The notes: generated by a model from the letters alone, not told the origin. Positions 24,808-34,836 are shown, counted from the first letter of the stretch. The stretch: DNA of 64,000 nucleotides from Temperatibacter marinus (GCF_031598375.1 NZ_CP123872.1:2104501-2168500); one strand, 5' to 3'. A program made the numbers and translations.

Positions 24808-25932
24808 ATGACTTTAAAAAAGAAAATGATAACAGCCATTGTCTCCGTTATGACCCTTTTCATGACAGCGGGAGCGGCAATTGCAGAAGAAGCAAAAAAA
24901 GTATTGATGGTGATCAGCAGTAATGGTCAGGATGAAGGTAAGACGGCACCTGGTTATGAGTTTGAGGAATTCAGTCATGCCTATCTAATATTTAAAGCGA
25001 ATGGACTGAGCGTCGACATTGCGAGCCCAAAAGGCGGTGAGCCTGTGGCTGATCGTTATGACCCTAAGGACTTGATAATTGCTAAAATTCTTTCTGATGG
25101 CGAAGTAATGGCAAAGCTCACAGATACCATTCCGCTTTCAGAAATTAATGCAGCCGAGTATGGCGGTGTTTTTGTTGTAGGTGGTAAGGGCGCTATGTTT
25201 GATTTCCACGATAATCAACACTTGCAGTCGATTATTTCAAAAGTATACAGCAGTGGCGGCACCGTGAGCGCTGTCTGTCATGGGCCAGCAGCACTTGTGA
25301 ACGTGAAACTTGAAGATGGCAGCTATCTTGTCGCTGGCAAAAAAGTGAATGGCTTTACGAACCTTGAAGAGAAAATGTTTGGTAAAAAATGGATGAAAGA
25401 CTTTGAATTCATGCTAGAGGATGAGCTTCAAGCACGCGGCGGTGTTTTCCAATCTTCGCCGATGATGTTGAGCCATGTTGCAACAGACGGTCGTCTTATT
25501 ACAGGACAGAACCCTGCTTCGACCCCCAAAGTGGCAGAAGAAGTTGTTCGTTCTATGGGATTGACGCCTGTGGCGCGCACGGTGGAAAAAGACGAACGGA
25601 CACTTGATATGGTTCAGGCTGTCTTCTCACAAGGTATTAAAGCAACAGCGCCTTATCTTGAGAATAAAGAAGCGTATAATGGTGCTTTAATTTCCACATA
25701 TGGATTTTACTTCTCCATGACAGCTGAGACTAAGGAAGATCAGTCTTTGGCAGTAGACCTTATGAATGTGAAGACAGAAATGTCAAATCATCACCGTCTA
25801 AGGTTGCAGGTCGCTCAAACATTGAATAAGTTGGGTAGAACTCAGGAGGCGAGTGAAGTTGCTCAAGCAATTCTTGTTAAAAAACCTGATTTTAAAGAGG
25901 CCCAGGCCTTTCTTGATAGTTTAGCAAAATAA
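24808..25932 (+). CDS. Exported DJ-1/PfpI-family protein with C-terminal helical extension
   Basis: From the ATG at 24808 (AAAGGA upstream) the protein has 374 residues; the frame stays open further upstream. A signal peptide ends near AAIAEEA. The DJ-1/PfpI domain follows (KVLMVISSNGQDEG through about residue 230), with the nucleophile elbow SAVCHGPAAL and Cys157. This subgroup resembles glyoxalase-III/chaperone Hsp31-like proteins. The last 90 residues form a helical, TPR-like tail (LNKLGRTQEASEVAQAILVKKPDF). Export to the periplasm and linkage to a two-component system suggest an envelope-stress or carbonyl-detoxification role, not shown. Confidence 0.82.
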   Translation: MTLKKKMITAIVSVMTLFMTAGAAIAEEAKKVLMVISSNGQDEGKTAPGYEFEEFSHAYLIFKANGLSVDIASPKGGEPVADRYDPKDLIIAKILSDGEVMAKLTDTIPLSEINAAEYGGVFVVGGKGAMFDFHDNQHLQSIISKVYSSGGTVSAVCHGPAALVNVKLEDGSYLVAGKKVNGFTNLEEKMFGKKWMKDFEFMLEDELQARGGVFQSSPMMLSHVATDGRLITGQNPASTPKVAEEVVRSMGLTPVARTVEKDERTLDMVQAVFSQGIKATAPYLENKEAYNGALISTYGFYFSMTAETKEDQSLAVDLMNVKTEMSNHHRLRLQVAQTLNKLGRTQEASEVAQAILVKKPDFKEAQAFLDSLAK

Positions 25933-25967
25933 GTCGTAAAGATACACAACAGAAAGGAAAGAGAGAC

Positions 25968-26672
25968 ATGACCAAACTTCATATTCTCGTCGTAGAGGAT
26001 GAAGAGAATATCGCGCTCAATATCGCGGATTACTTTGAGCCTAAGGGTCATGTTCTGGATTTCGCTATTAACGGAGAGCAGGGGTTAGAGATGGCCCTTG
26101 CTCATCCTTATGACGTGGTGCTTTTAGACGTTATGTTGCCAAAGATGGATGGATTTACAGTCTGTGACACTATTCGAAGAAAAAGTACGCGTCAGGTGCC
26201 GATCTTAATGCTTACAGCCCGAGATACAGCTGATGAGAAAATCTCAGGATTCCATGCTGGCGCGGATGATTATTTAACCAAACCTTTTTCACTTGGCGAG
26301 CTGGAGGTCAGATGTATTGCTTTATCAAGGCGACATTTACTCAATATTGATCATGTCTTAGACTTGGGTGACTTGAAGATTGATAGAAGTGCGCAAAAAA
26401 TATGGCGGGAAGGGAAAGAGATCACTCTTAAAAAAATTGGTTACGATATTATGGATTTGCTGATTGCAGCCCATCCAAAAACAGTCAGTCGATCAGAAAT
26501 TATTCAGAAAATTTGGAGTGACGATCCCACGGAATCAGATGCCTTGAGATCCCATATTTATCAGTTGCGTACTGCTCTTGATAAGCCGTTTTCTACCCCG
26601 ATCATAAAAACTGTGCACGGGGTTGGTTTCGCCCTTGATATAAGTGAAAAAAATAAAAGGAAAAACTCATGA
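25968..26672 (+). CDS. OmpR/PhoB-family response regulator
   Basis: The 234-residue protein has a receiver domain (ILVVEDEENIALNIADYF; Asp54 in VVLLDVMLPKMDG; Lys in YLTKPFS) and a winged-helix DNA-binding domain (KTVSRSEIIQKIWSDDPTESDALRSHIYQLRTALDKP, then IKTVHGVGFAL). It starts 35 bases after the DJ-1 gene and overlaps the kinase gene by four bases, so the three form one operon. Its probable DNA sites are the TTCACATC direct repeats ahead of this operon and ahead of the ABC operon. Confidence 0.93.
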   Translation: MTKLHILVVEDEENIALNIADYFEPKGHVLDFAINGEQGLEMALAHPYDVVLLDVMLPKMDGFTVCDTIRRKSTRQVPILMLTARDTADEKISGFHAGADDYLTKPFSLGELEVRCIALSRRHLLNIDHVLDLGDLKIDRSAQKIWREGKEITLKKIGYDIMDLLIAAHPKTVSRSEIIQKIWSDDPTESDALRSHIYQLRTALDKPFSTPIIKTVHGVGFALDISEKNKRKNS

Positions 26673-27928
26673 AAAAATCTATCCAGCCTGAGTTTATTCT
26701 AAAAGTTTGCATGATTGCCTTGGTGACATCTGGCGTCTTCATTTTCATGAATTTCATTTTCCTATTTGTTGTTGAGGATGCCTTTCTTAGCAGAAATTTA
26801 AACAAGGAAGCCCAAGTATTAGAGAGCCATTACAGTAATGCTGGCAGCTGGAAACAGCCTGAAAGTAAGTCGATGAAACGCTATGAAACAGCAGCAAGTC
26901 TCCCAGATAATCTCGAACGACTGATGAAAGAAGAACCTGATAGGAGTGAATTTTACGGTCAAGAAGGGCGGCATTATCATCTAGCAACACTGTCTGATGG
27001 CAGCTATCTGGTTTCGGAAGTCAGTCAGCAGTTGTTAGTGAGGCCAATGCGCAAAGGGCTTTTTGTCGTCTATGGTGTTTTGTCGTTACTTGTGACAGTC
27101 ATCGCTTGCTTGGTCGCCTATGGCATGGCGCGGAAAACCATAAGACCCATTACACAATTGGCCAATGAAGTCGCGAGCCTAGAGCCTTCAAGAGCCCCCG
27201 AAACATTTGCAGAAGGGTACCCCAAAAACGAGATTGGTCAATTAGCCCATCAGTTAGAAAATTCTATGCAGAGGATTTATGCCTTTGTGCAGAGGGAACA
27301 GAATTTTTCACGAGATGTAAGTCATGATCTTCGCACCCCACTTGCCGTGGCCTCTGGCGCCATAGAAATTCTGGAAACACAGGAGGAGACAACTCAAGAG
27401 CAAAAAGCTTTACTAGAGCGGATTAAGCTTTCTCATGTGCATATGTCTTTGACCGTCAGGGCATTGCTTTCAATGGCAAGAGAATCGTCATCTGTGGATC
27501 TGGTAGACCAGAAAGTCATGCCAATTGTTGAACAAACAATTCTACAATATGGGGATAGATTAGAGGGAAAACCAGTAAAATTAGAGGTATCTGTTCCGTA
27601 TGCAGCAACGATTGCAGCAGCTAATGGTGTGCTTGAGATCCTCTTATCAAATATTCTCGGGAATGCATTTCAGTATACAATGGAAGGCGCGGTCCATGTG
27701 ACATTCAAGGACGGAGAGTTGACCATTTCTGATACTGCGGGGGGGATTCCTGAGGCGTTGAAATCAACCCTTTTTGAGGCAAATTCAAAGTCTGAGCATA
27801 GCAGTGGCTATGGCCTTGGACTTTCAATCGTAAAACGACTGTGTGAATATCATTCTATTGATCTTTCCATAACTCATCTTGAGGGAGGTACGGCAATATC
27901 TTTGAAGTTCAATTCCAAAGTATCGTAA
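26669..27928 (+). CDS. Sensor histidine kinase partner of the OmpR-type regulator
   Basis: The 419-residue inner-membrane kinase has two transmembrane helices (about 10-35 and 133-156) enclosing a periplasmic domain of roughly 95 residues. A HAMP-like linker, HisKA (RDVSHDLRTPLAVASGA) and a short ATPase domain (LSNILGNAFQYT, SDTAGG, GYGLGLSIVKRL) follow. Its ATG overlaps the regulator stop (ATGA), a sure sign of a cognate pair. The periplasmic domain gives no clue to the signal; the linked transporter and exported DJ-1 protein suggest envelope stress. Confidence 0.92.
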   Translation: MKKSIQPEFILKVCMIALVTSGVFIFMNFIFLFVVEDAFLSRNLNKEAQVLESHYSNAGSWKQPESKSMKRYETAASLPDNLERLMKEEPDRSEFYGQEGRHYHLATLSDGSYLVSEVSQQLLVRPMRKGLFVVYGVLSLLVTVIACLVAYGMARKTIRPITQLANEVASLEPSRAPETFAEGYPKNEIGQLAHQLENSMQRIYAFVQREQNFSRDVSHDLRTPLAVASGAIEILETQEETTQEQKALLERIKLSHVHMSLTVRALLSMARESSSVDLVDQKVMPIVEQTILQYGDRLEGKPVKLEVSVPYAATIAAANGVLEILLSNILGNAFQYTMEGAVHVTFKDGELTISDTAGGIPEALKSTLFEANSKSEHSSGYGLGLSIVKRLCEYHSIDLSITHLEGGTAISLKFNSKVS

Positions 27929-28100
27929 AATCATCATCCAAAGCACACTGAAGAGTGGATTCTATGTATGGCCTAGGTTGAGCTTTTTTTAGCAGAGTGA
28001 TGTTTTGCAAATAAATTAACATTTTACCCTAAAACAGTTGTAGGAAGTTTATTCTATAACTAATGTTAACAGTTCTAAATATCTTGTTTGAGGGTGGAAT

Positions 28101-30179
28101 ATGAAAAATTTAAGAGTAACTTTGCTGTTAGCCTTTATTGGCGCGGCTTTATTGCCGTCTACTATTATCAGTACTGTAACTTTTCTTCAGGTTTCTGAAT
28201 CCTCGCGAGACTCTGCTTTTACTTCTATCGACCATGAAGTGAAGCAGGTTGAAAATAATTTCATCACCTTTTTTGAGCAAATCGAAAATAACGTAAACTA
28301 TCTGTCAAAGCATCCTATGGTTGCCGGTAATTTGAAGTCGGTTCAAGGATTTATGAATTTGGAGGGCGCTGCCTCTTTTAAGCCTGATCAAGAGCAGGGG
28401 ACGATGTCTGCAGAAGATTATGCAGCAAATGCTGATTTGTATAAGCTTTTTGTAGATTTTGCCGAAACACACCCAAATTTGGCATATATTTATGCGGGAA
28501 GTGAGCAAGGCGGTTATATCCAGTGGCCTTCTGGTACAGTGACAGATCATTATGATCCAAGAGTTCGTCCATGGTATGAAGCCGGCATTGTTGCTGAGCA
28601 AGGGCCGAAGAGAGCACAGGCTTATTATTGGGCGCCAGATGAGACAGCAATCTTATCAACAGTCGCACAGATCAAAAGCCCTTTAGGAGATCTTCATGGT
28701 GTTCTGGGAATGGATGTTTCCCTTGTTGGGTTAACAAAGATTGTGAATTCTATTAAAATTGGCGAAACGGGCTATTTGATGGTCGTTGAAGACAGCGGGA
28801 ATATTCTGGTAGATCCTAGCAATTCAAATCATAATTTTAAGAAATTATCCAGTGTAAAAGAGGGCGTATTTCAGCCGCTTATCGAACAGCAACAGCAAGT
28901 GTATGAGATCACAATTGATGAAATTGATTATTTTGCTGTGGTCCGTAACTCTGACGTGCTGGGGTGGAAATTCATCGCTATTCTCAATCAAGATGATGTG
29001 AACAAGAATACTGACTTTTTACTTTTAACATCTTTTTTAATCACATTATTAGTTGTGGGGGTGTTTGCAGGGATTAGCTATTTTCTCTCGAAACGCATTT
29101 CAGGCACAATAGACAGCCAGCATGACGAGCTTCTAGAAATGAATAAATCCATAGAAGAGAGGCGATTAAAAGAATTAGAAGAAATTGAAGCTCGTAAAGT
29201 TATTGAGCAACAAAGATTAGAGGAAGATGCCAAAAGAGAGGCGGACGCAATCTTGCAAAAAGAGCAACAAGAAAAAGAACATCAAATTACTCTTGCGCAG
29301 GAACGGAATATGATTGTCTCTAAATTCGAAGGTGCTATGAAGGAGGTCATTTCTAATCTCTCTATGTACGGTGCAAAACTCAGTCAGGCTTCTTATGAAA
29401 TGCAAACAGCTACTCAAGCATCCTCAGATAGCACAAGCGCAACTTTGGATAATATTGAAACGGCCTCGACAATGGTGTCGTCTATGGCCTCTGATACAGA
29501 ACAATTGCTTTCGTCTATTACAGAAGTCACGTCTGAGGTTCAGAATGCTCAATCCGTTTCAGTCCATGCAAAGCAACGTGTGAATGAAGCGGCGAAGAAT
29601 GTTACTGAGCTTGAAGAAACATCTAAAGAAATTTCTCAGATCATTACTGCAATTGATACCATCGCTGAACAGACAAAATTGCTCGCACTCAATGCGACAA
29701 TTGAAGCGGCGCGAGCAGGGGAGGCTGGGAAAGGGTTCTCTGTCGTTGCCAGCGAAGTCAAATCTTTGGCATCACAAACGGAGAGCGCAACCCAACAAAT
29801 TTCGTCGATCGTGAACCAGATTGGTGCAAAAACACGTACGACGGTTGAAAGTGTTAAAAGTATTGAGGAATCGATCGCTCAAATATCGGAAGCATCTGAT
29901 GTGATGGCACAGTCCATTAATCTTCAAAATCAGGCTACGCACGATATTACTCATAAAGCCCAGGAAACTCATTCTGTGACCAATGAAGCTCAGATGACAA
30001 CGACGAGTGCACAGCAGGCATCTGAGAGAAATATGGCAAGCTTTGCTCTTTTAGAAGAAGCAACACAGGATATCTTCAAGCAAACGGATTTCCTTATAGA
30101 CTCTGTCGATTCACTAAGTAAAGAGCTGTTAAGAGAGAGCGATAACGATGATGACGATGATGGCATTGAGCTCTATTGA
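28101..30179 (+). CDS. Methyl-accepting chemotaxis protein with double-CACHE-type sensor
   Basis: The 692-residue chemoreceptor has a transmembrane helix at 5-30, a periplasmic sensor domain of about 270 residues and a second helix near 308-332. The sensor contains the dCACHE-like VRPWYEAG and [12 protein letters not shown] motifs. A charged coiled coil rich in Glu/Arg precedes the signalling domain, whose conserved hairpin tip reads [25 protein letters not shown]. The chain ends in an acidic stretch (NDDDDDG) and lacks a CheR-binding pentapeptide. It is a single gene with no che genes nearby. CACHE receptors commonly bind amino acids or organic acids; the ligand here is unknown. Confidence 0.93.
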   Translation: MKNLRVTLLLAFIGAALLPSTIISTVTFLQVSESSRDSAFTSIDHEVKQVENNFITFFEQIENNVNYLSKHPMVAGNLKSVQGFMNLEGAASFKPDQEQGTMSAEDYAANADLYKLFVDFAETHPNLAYIYAGSEQGGYIQWPSGTVTDHYDPRVRPWYEAGIVAEQGPKRAQAYYWAPDETAILSTVAQIKSPLGDLHGVLGMDVSLVGLTKIVNSIKIGETGYLMVVEDSGNILVDPSNSNHNFKKLSSVKEGVFQPLIEQQQQVYEITIDEIDYFAVVRNSDVLGWKFIAILNQDDVNKNTDFLLLTSFLITLLVVGVFAGISYFLSKRISGTIDSQHDELLEMNKSIEERRLKELEEIEARKVIEQQRLEEDAKREADAILQKEQQEKEHQITLAQERNMIVSKFEGAMKEVISNLSMYGAKLSQASYEMQTATQASSDSTSATLDNIETASTMVSSMASDTEQLLSSITEVTSEVQNAQSVSVHAKQRVNEAAKNVTELEETSKEISQIITAIDTIAEQTKLLALNATIEAARAGEAGKGFSVVASEVKSLASQTESATQQISSIVNQIGAKTRTTVESVKSIEESIAQISEASDVMAQSINLQNQATHDITHKAQETHSVTNEAQMTTTSAQQASERNMASFALLEEATQDIFKQTDFLIDSVDSLSKELLRESDNDDDDDGIELY

Positions 30180-30423
30180 TAATGGCGGCCTTCTTCTAAA
30201 AAGAAAGCTGCAGAACATCTGTCGTTCAACTTAGTCTCAAGGGTCTTGAAAAAACAAGTGTAGAAGCAAGTAAATCTGAAATGTTACGTTTTTTTGCAAG
30301 GCAGATCGTTAAGGGTCATTCGTCTTGTGAATGCACCTTTTCATCGCAATCCCATTGCAGATAAATTCAGCCCCGCCTACGTGAAGACTTATAAGCACTA
30401 GAAGTTTTATTTAAGGAAGATAG

Positions 30424-31338
30424 ATGAAGCCACTATACAAGTCTATGTTGATGGTGACAGTAATACTAATGGGGGCTACCTGTCCTACGAGTTCCAGTCC
30501 CAAAGAGGGCAGTGACGCTCTTGAGCTTGCTATCCCGAATGGCCCTTATTTTGGTCAGGTCACACCTGGGTCTACGCCTCAACCATTTGCCCCAGGTATT
30601 GTGTCAACAAAGCGCTGGGATTACGGGGGTACTTATACTCATGATATGAGTGAGTTTTATTTTTTGAGAGAAAATAAAGAGACAAAAAAACAAGAATTTG
30701 TTGTTTTTAAGAATAAGAATAATCGTTGGTATGAAACAGTTATCTCACGAAGAGTTGGGCAGCCTTTTGTCGCTCCCGGCGATCAAACCATTCATCTAGG
30801 GCGCCGTTATATTGAGCGATCTGATACAGGATTGTCCGAAGTGAAAAGCCTTGGCGCCCCTTTTGATAAGTACCTGATTATGCGACTCTCTGCGTCTGCA
30901 CAGGGCACTTACGTCTTTGATCAAATCATCAGAAATAACGATGGGGGGTATAATGATGCTCCTATTCATGTCTCGCGCCTCATTGATGGGAAACGGGAAA
31001 CACCGAAACAGATGAATAATGAGATTAATGCCGGTAAATGGAATTCACATCCCTTTATTGCGCCCGATGAAAGCTATCTTCTCTGGGATAGTGAGAGAGA
31101 AGGCGGATTTGGTGGTAATGACATTTATGTAAGCTTTCGTCAAAAGAATGGTTCTTGGGGAAAGGCAATTAATTTAGGTGATAAAATCAATACACCAGGA
31201 TGGGATGCTGCTGCCAGTGTAACTCCAGATGGCAAATATATTCTCTTTCACCGCAGTGTCGATCCTGATGGCGATGATAACGTGGATATCTATTGGGTAG
31301 AGGCCGCTATTCTAGAAACGCTCAGAGACCAAGAATGA
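30424..31338 (+). CDS. Exported PD40 beta-propeller protein (paralogue 1)
   Basis: The 304-residue protein has a hydrophobic leader of about 22 residues. The mature part opens with a YFGQVTPGSTPQPFAPGIVS segment shared with two other genes in this window. PD40/WD40-like propeller blades follow, each with a Pro-Asp/Asp-Glu turn: HPFIAPDESYLLWDS and SVTPDGKYILFHR. Such TolB-like propellers bind peptides or proteins in the periplasm or at the surface. The function is unknown. AGGAAG lies before the ATG. The identity of its N-terminal motif with the genes at 52569 and 56481 marks a dispersed family. Confidence 0.75.
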   Translation: MKPLYKSMLMVTVILMGATCPTSSSPKEGSDALELAIPNGPYFGQVTPGSTPQPFAPGIVSTKRWDYGGTYTHDMSEFYFLRENKETKKQEFVVFKNKNNRWYETVISRRVGQPFVAPGDQTIHLGRRYIERSDTGLSEVKSLGAPFDKYLIMRLSASAQGTYVFDQIIRNNDGGYNDAPIHVSRLIDGKRETPKQMNNEINAGKWNSHPFIAPDESYLLWDSEREGGFGGNDIYVSFRQKNGSWGKAINLGDKINTPGWDAAASVTPDGKYILFHRSVDPDGDDNVDIYWVEAAILETLRDQE

Positions 31339-31402
31339 ATTTCAGTGGAAAGAAAGTTCGTATCAAACGGATGAGGATATTAGCGAAGTGAGGAGAAAAG
31401 GA

Positions 31403-31476
31403 TGGAGGCGCGAACGAGAATCGAACTCGTGTACACGGATTTGCAATCCGCTGCGTCGCCACTCCGCCATCGCGCC
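31403..31476 (-). tRNA. tRNA-Cys (GCA)
   Basis: The minus strand folds into a standard cloverleaf: acceptor GGCGCGA pairs with TCGCGCC, the anticodon loop is TTGCAAA with anticodon GCA, and the T-loop is TTCGATT. CCA is encoded. The length is 74 bases. Confidence 0.97.
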
Positions 31477-31527
31477 ATCCTTGTTCCTCTGTGGCTTGCC
31501 AACCGTCTGTCAGCTTGAGGTGGGAAA

Positions 31528-31556
31528 CGTATAGTGGGGAGAGGGTGTTCGGTCAA
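31528..31556 (-). promoter_or_regulatory. Sigma70 promoter of tRNA-Cys
   Basis: On the minus strand TTGACC (31556-31551) and TATACG (31533-31528) are separated by 17 bases. The predicted start is about 45 bases before the tRNA 5' end. Confidence 0.65.
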
Positions 31557-31721
31557 TAGACTTTTTTATAGTTCCGGAAAAAATATCTCATTTTGTCCAC
31601 AAGAATCTATAAAAAGCACATAAAATCCATTGTCACAGGGATTGAAGAACAGTATAAGACGCGGTAAAAGAAAATGCAGGGATTTGTAGGCCTGCCTTTA
31701 TATTAGTAGAAGGAAGATATC

Positions 31722-32378
31722 GTGACAGATTTCGTAACAGCTAGAACAGCGATGGTGGATAGCCAATTGCGTCCTAATGAAGTGAATGAAACATCAATTA
31801 CCAAAGCGATGCTTTCTGTTCCTCGTGAGCGCTTTGTTCCGAAGGCAAAACGCGCTGTTGCTTATGTTGATGAAGATATCGAAGTTGCCAGTGGTCGTTA
31901 TATCATGGAGCCTCGCGTTTTTGGTCGCTTGCTTTCTGCAGCTACCGTTCAATCGACAGACCTCGTCTTGGATATAGCACCTGCAACAGGCTATTCTTCT
32001 GCTGTTTTATCGCAGATGGCTGACGCAGTTGTTGCATTAGAGGCTGATAAAAAATTGGTCGAATCAGCGGAAAGTAAGTTGGCTGAAATTGATGCGGTGA
32101 ATGTGGCCGTTATAGACGGCGATATGGCAAAGGGTGTCGCAAAACAAGGGCCTTTTGATGTGATTGTCATTAATGGGGCTGTTGAAGAGGTGCCGAAAGC
32201 CTTGATCAAGCAACTTAAAGACGGTGGGCGACTTGTATGCGTTTTGATCGAAGGCGGTGTTGGTCGCGGACATTTGGTGAAGAAAACTGAAGACGGCATT
32301 GAAGCCCGTCACTTGTTTGATGCAAATGCGCGCCCTGTACCAGGGTTTCAAAAAGAAGAAGCCTTTACATTCGCGTAA
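31722..32378 (+). CDS. Protein-L-isoaspartate O-methyltransferase family protein
   Basis: The 218-residue SAM-dependent enzyme repairs isomerised aspartate in proteins in its classical form. The PCMT pattern is visible: PRERFVPKAKRAVAYVDEDIE, EPRVFGRLL, then motif I LDIAPATGYSSAVLSQM and VIDGD. Motif I has APATGYS in place of the common GTGSGY, seen in the alphaproteobacterial form found beside tolC. The start is a GTG with AGAAGGAAG just upstream; an ATG ten codons later is the alternative. tolC follows on the same strand but has its own promoter. Confidence 0.85.
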   Translation: MTDFVTARTAMVDSQLRPNEVNETSITKAMLSVPRERFVPKAKRAVAYVDEDIEVASGRYIMEPRVFGRLLSAATVQSTDLVLDIAPATGYSSAVLSQMADAVVALEADKKLVESAESKLAEIDAVNVAVIDGDMAKGVAKQGPFDVIVINGAVEEVPKALIKQLKDGGRLVCVLIEGGVGRGHLVKKTEDGIEARHLFDANARPVPGFQKEEAFTFA

Positions 32379-32448
32379 GTATTTTTATCTGGGGCGGTGC
32401 TTACCCCCTTGATATTTTTTAAAAAAGTCAAATATTGGTAAGGAATTT

Positions 32449-32478
32449 TTGACAAATAGGTCCGTAAGGATTTAAACT
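32449..32478 (+). promoter_or_regulatory. Candidate promoter of tolC
   Basis: TTGACA at 32449-32454 is followed by TTAAAC after 17 bases or TAAACT after 18. The leader to the ATG would be about 95 bases. Confidence 0.5.
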
Positions 32479-32577
32479 GCGTATTGAGTAAAATAACTCG
32501 TTCTAGATTAGTATAGTATCCCGCTAATTTAGAAATTAAAAATAATAATGATAAGAGGAAACGACAGGAGAATAACA

Positions 32578-33951
32578 ATGAATAATAAGGGACTTGTCTC
32601 TCGCCTTGCTATTGCAGCTATTTTGGGAACATCATTCGCGGGAACGTCTGTTTCTGCAGACACACTCAAAGAAGCTTTAGCAAAAGCTTATAAAACCAAT
32701 CCAACATTGATGGCTCAGCGTGAAGCGCTGAAAGCGACGGATGAAACTGTTGCGCGTGCACGCAGTGGTTACCTGCCATCTTTAAACGGATCCTATACAG
32801 ATGTGCATAGCAGGCAGGAAGATTCCCGCCTGAATGCCTCAGGAAATATTGATAATTCTAAATCACAGCGCCGCTCTTTATCTTTGACAGCGCGTCAGAA
32901 TATTTTCTCAGGCTTCAGCACGCGTTATGCTGATAAACAAGCGCAAGAAAATGTGAAAGCAGGTGTTGCTCAGCTGCTCAATACAGAACAGCGTGTTATG
33001 CTGGACGGTGTTACGGCTTATATGAATGTACTCCGTGACAAATCTGTAGTTGAGTTGAATGAAAATCAAGTGAAAGTTCTTGAGCGTAATCTTCAAGCTG
33101 CGCAAGATCGATTTCGTGTTGGTGAAATTACACGTACTGATGTTGCTCAATCTGAAGCGCGCTTAGAAGGTGCTAAATCTAATTTGCAGTCGGCAGAAGC
33201 ATCGTATGCATCTAGTCGTGCAACCTATCAACGTATTGTTGGCGAGCTGCCGCAAACGCTTGAAAATCCTGACGCTTTGCCTAAGCTACCAGCATCTCTA
33301 GATGATGCAGTTGTAATTGCGACAGAGCAGGCGCCAGGCGTCATGATTGCCCGACATACAGAACGTGCGGCTGCTTACGGTGTAAACCGTACACAGGGTT
33401 CGTTATATCCTTCTGTAGACTTGTCTGCTAACTTTACACGCAATATGGAACCCCATAGCAGCTTTACAAATTCTGCGTATAACAGTCAGTCTGTAACCTT
33501 GAGTGTAACTGTGCCGCTCTATCAAGGCGGGGCTACTTATGCTGATATTCGTCGAGCAAAGCGTGTTAAGTCACAGCGCCGTCTTCAAATTCTAGAAGCG
33601 GAGCGGACTGCGACAGCTAACACATTCATTGCTTGGGATAATCTCAGAGCTGCTTCAGGTCGTATTAAATCTTCTCAAGCACAAGTTCGTGCCAATGAGA
33701 TCGCTTTGGAGGGTGTTCGTCAAGAATCAGCTGTTGGCTCAAGAACAACATTAGATGTATTGAACCAAGAGCAAGAATTATTGAACGCTCGTGTGGGGCT
33801 TATTCGTGCTCAACGTGATGAGTTTGTTGCGGCCTATAACTTACTTGCTTCAACTGGACAGTTAACCGCTAAGTCTCTGGGGTTGAGCGTTGAGTATTAC
33901 GATCCAAAGAAAAACTATAAAGCCGTAAAGAATAAATTTATCGGTGGCTAG
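32578..33951 (+). CDS. tolC: TolC-family outer-membrane efflux/secretion protein
   Basis: The 457-residue protein forms the trimeric outer-membrane tunnel used by type I secretion and drug efflux. It starts at the ATG at 32578, which has CAGGAG seven bases upstream; the frame extends 30 bases earlier without a binding site. The signal peptide ends SVSADT. The two outer-membrane efflux repeats are clear: LKEALAKAYKTNPTLMAQREAL opens the first, and ATTEQAPG-type DDAVVIATEQAPGVMIARH the second. Each has its long helices (RFRVGEITRTDVAQSEARL and SAVGSRTTLDVLNQEQELLNAR). No membrane-fusion partner is nearby. Confidence 0.93.
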   Translation: MNNKGLVSRLAIAAILGTSFAGTSVSADTLKEALAKAYKTNPTLMAQREALKATDETVARARSGYLPSLNGSYTDVHSRQEDSRLNASGNIDNSKSQRRSLSLTARQNIFSGFSTRYADKQAQENVKAGVAQLLNTEQRVMLDGVTAYMNVLRDKSVVELNENQVKVLERNLQAAQDRFRVGEITRTDVAQSEARLEGAKSNLQSAEASYASSRATYQRIVGELPQTLENPDALPKLPASLDDAVVIATEQAPGVMIARHTERAAAYGVNRTQGSLYPSVDLSANFTRNMEPHSSFTNSAYNSQSVTLSVTVPLYQGGATYADIRRAKRVKSQRRLQILEAERTATANTFIAWDNLRAASGRIKSSQAQVRANEIALEGVRQESAVGSRTTLDVLNQEQELLNARVGLIRAQRDEFVAAYNLLASTGQLTAKSLGLSVEYYDPKKNYKAVKNKFIGG

Positions 33952-33972
33952 TTAGGGAAAATTGAACTGAGG

Positions 33973-34001
33973 AAAAGGAGCTTTTTTAAGCTCCTTTTTT
34001 T
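33973..34001 (+). terminator. Rho-independent terminator after tolC
   Basis: AAAGGAGCTT and AAGCTCCTTT make a perfect stem with a short T loop, followed by a T run. It is 21 bases past the stop. Confidence 0.93.
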
Positions 34002-34131
34002 ATTTTCTTGTATCTTATTGAAAAATGGCCTTTATTTTGCTTCTTACTTCTGAGAAAGTAAGGTAATGAGTCATAAATGTACCACTAAGAGGCTTTTTTA
34101 ACCTTTTATGTGCAATTATGAGTAACAATTA

Positions 34132-34160
34132 TTGACAGAAGACTCCCTGTTAGATAACAA
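34132..34160 (+). promoter_or_regulatory. Candidate promoter of popZ
   Basis: TTGACA (34132-34137), 17 bases, TAACAA (34155-34160). The start codon lies 36 bases further on. Confidence 0.5.
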
Positions 34161-34196
34161 TTTTAATGTTATGGGAGTGGAGCGACTGGCTGGCAT

Positions 34197-34814
34197 ATGA
34201 GCGATACAGACGAAGAACCAACTATGGAAGAAATTCTGGCGTCCATCCGCCGGATTATATCTGACGAGTCTGAAGAGGAAGACTTACCTCAAGAAGAAGC
34301 TGCTGATGAAGTGGCTGATGAAGTCGTGCCTGTAGCAGAGCCTGAACCTGAGCCAGAACCAGAGCCAGAGCCAGAGCCAGAGCCAGAACCTGTTCCGGAA
34401 GTATTCGAAGAGCCAGAGCCCGCGCCCGCGCCTGCGCCTGCGCCTGCCCCTGCGCCTGCGCCTGCCCCTGAGCCGGCACCAGCACCTGTTGCAGCCATGG
34501 AAGAAGATATTCTTGATTTAACAGAGCACGCACCTCAAGAGCCTGTTTATGAGCAACCAGCAGCATATGCAGCACCGATGAATGCTCCTGTTGATCCGAT
34601 TGTGTCTAATTCTACCGAGCAGATCACTCAAACTTCGTTTGAACAGCTGACTCATATGATGGTTGCAAATTATCCTGGAGCTGAGAATACTTTAGAAGGT
34701 TTGGTTCGTGAAATGCTGAAGCCAATGCTTCAGGGCTGGTTGGATCAGTATTTGCCGGGTATAGTACAAGATGCTGTGGACCGTGAAGTCGCAAGGATTT
34801 CTCGAAGAAAGTAG
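34197..34814 (+). CDS. popZ: PopZ-like polar organising protein (DUF2497)
   Basis: The 205-residue protein has the three-part PopZ plan. An N-terminal helix (EEPTMEEILASIRRIISDE) is the client-binding region. The middle is an acidic, proline-rich disordered linker of about 70 residues made of Glu-Pro then Ala-Pro dipeptides. The C-terminal domain (TLEGLVREMLKPMLQGWLDQYLPGIVQDAVDREV) drives oligomerisation. In Caulobacter PopZ builds a condensate at the cell pole that anchors the chromosome origin and recruits cell-cycle kinases. The gene sits between tolC and valS, its usual alphaproteobacterial position, and ends in a terminator. Confidence 0.9.
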   Translation: MSDTDEEPTMEEILASIRRIISDESEEEDLPQEEAADEVADEVVPVAEPEPEPEPEPEPEPEPEPVPEVFEEPEPAPAPAPAPAPAPAPAPEPAPAPVAAMEEDILDLTEHAPQEPVYEQPAAYAAPMNAPVDPIVSNSTEQITQTSFEQLTHMMVANYPGAENTLEGLVREMLKPMLQGWLDQYLPGIVQDAVDREVARISRRK

Positions 34815-34836
34815 CATAGATGTAGGATGAATTTAT

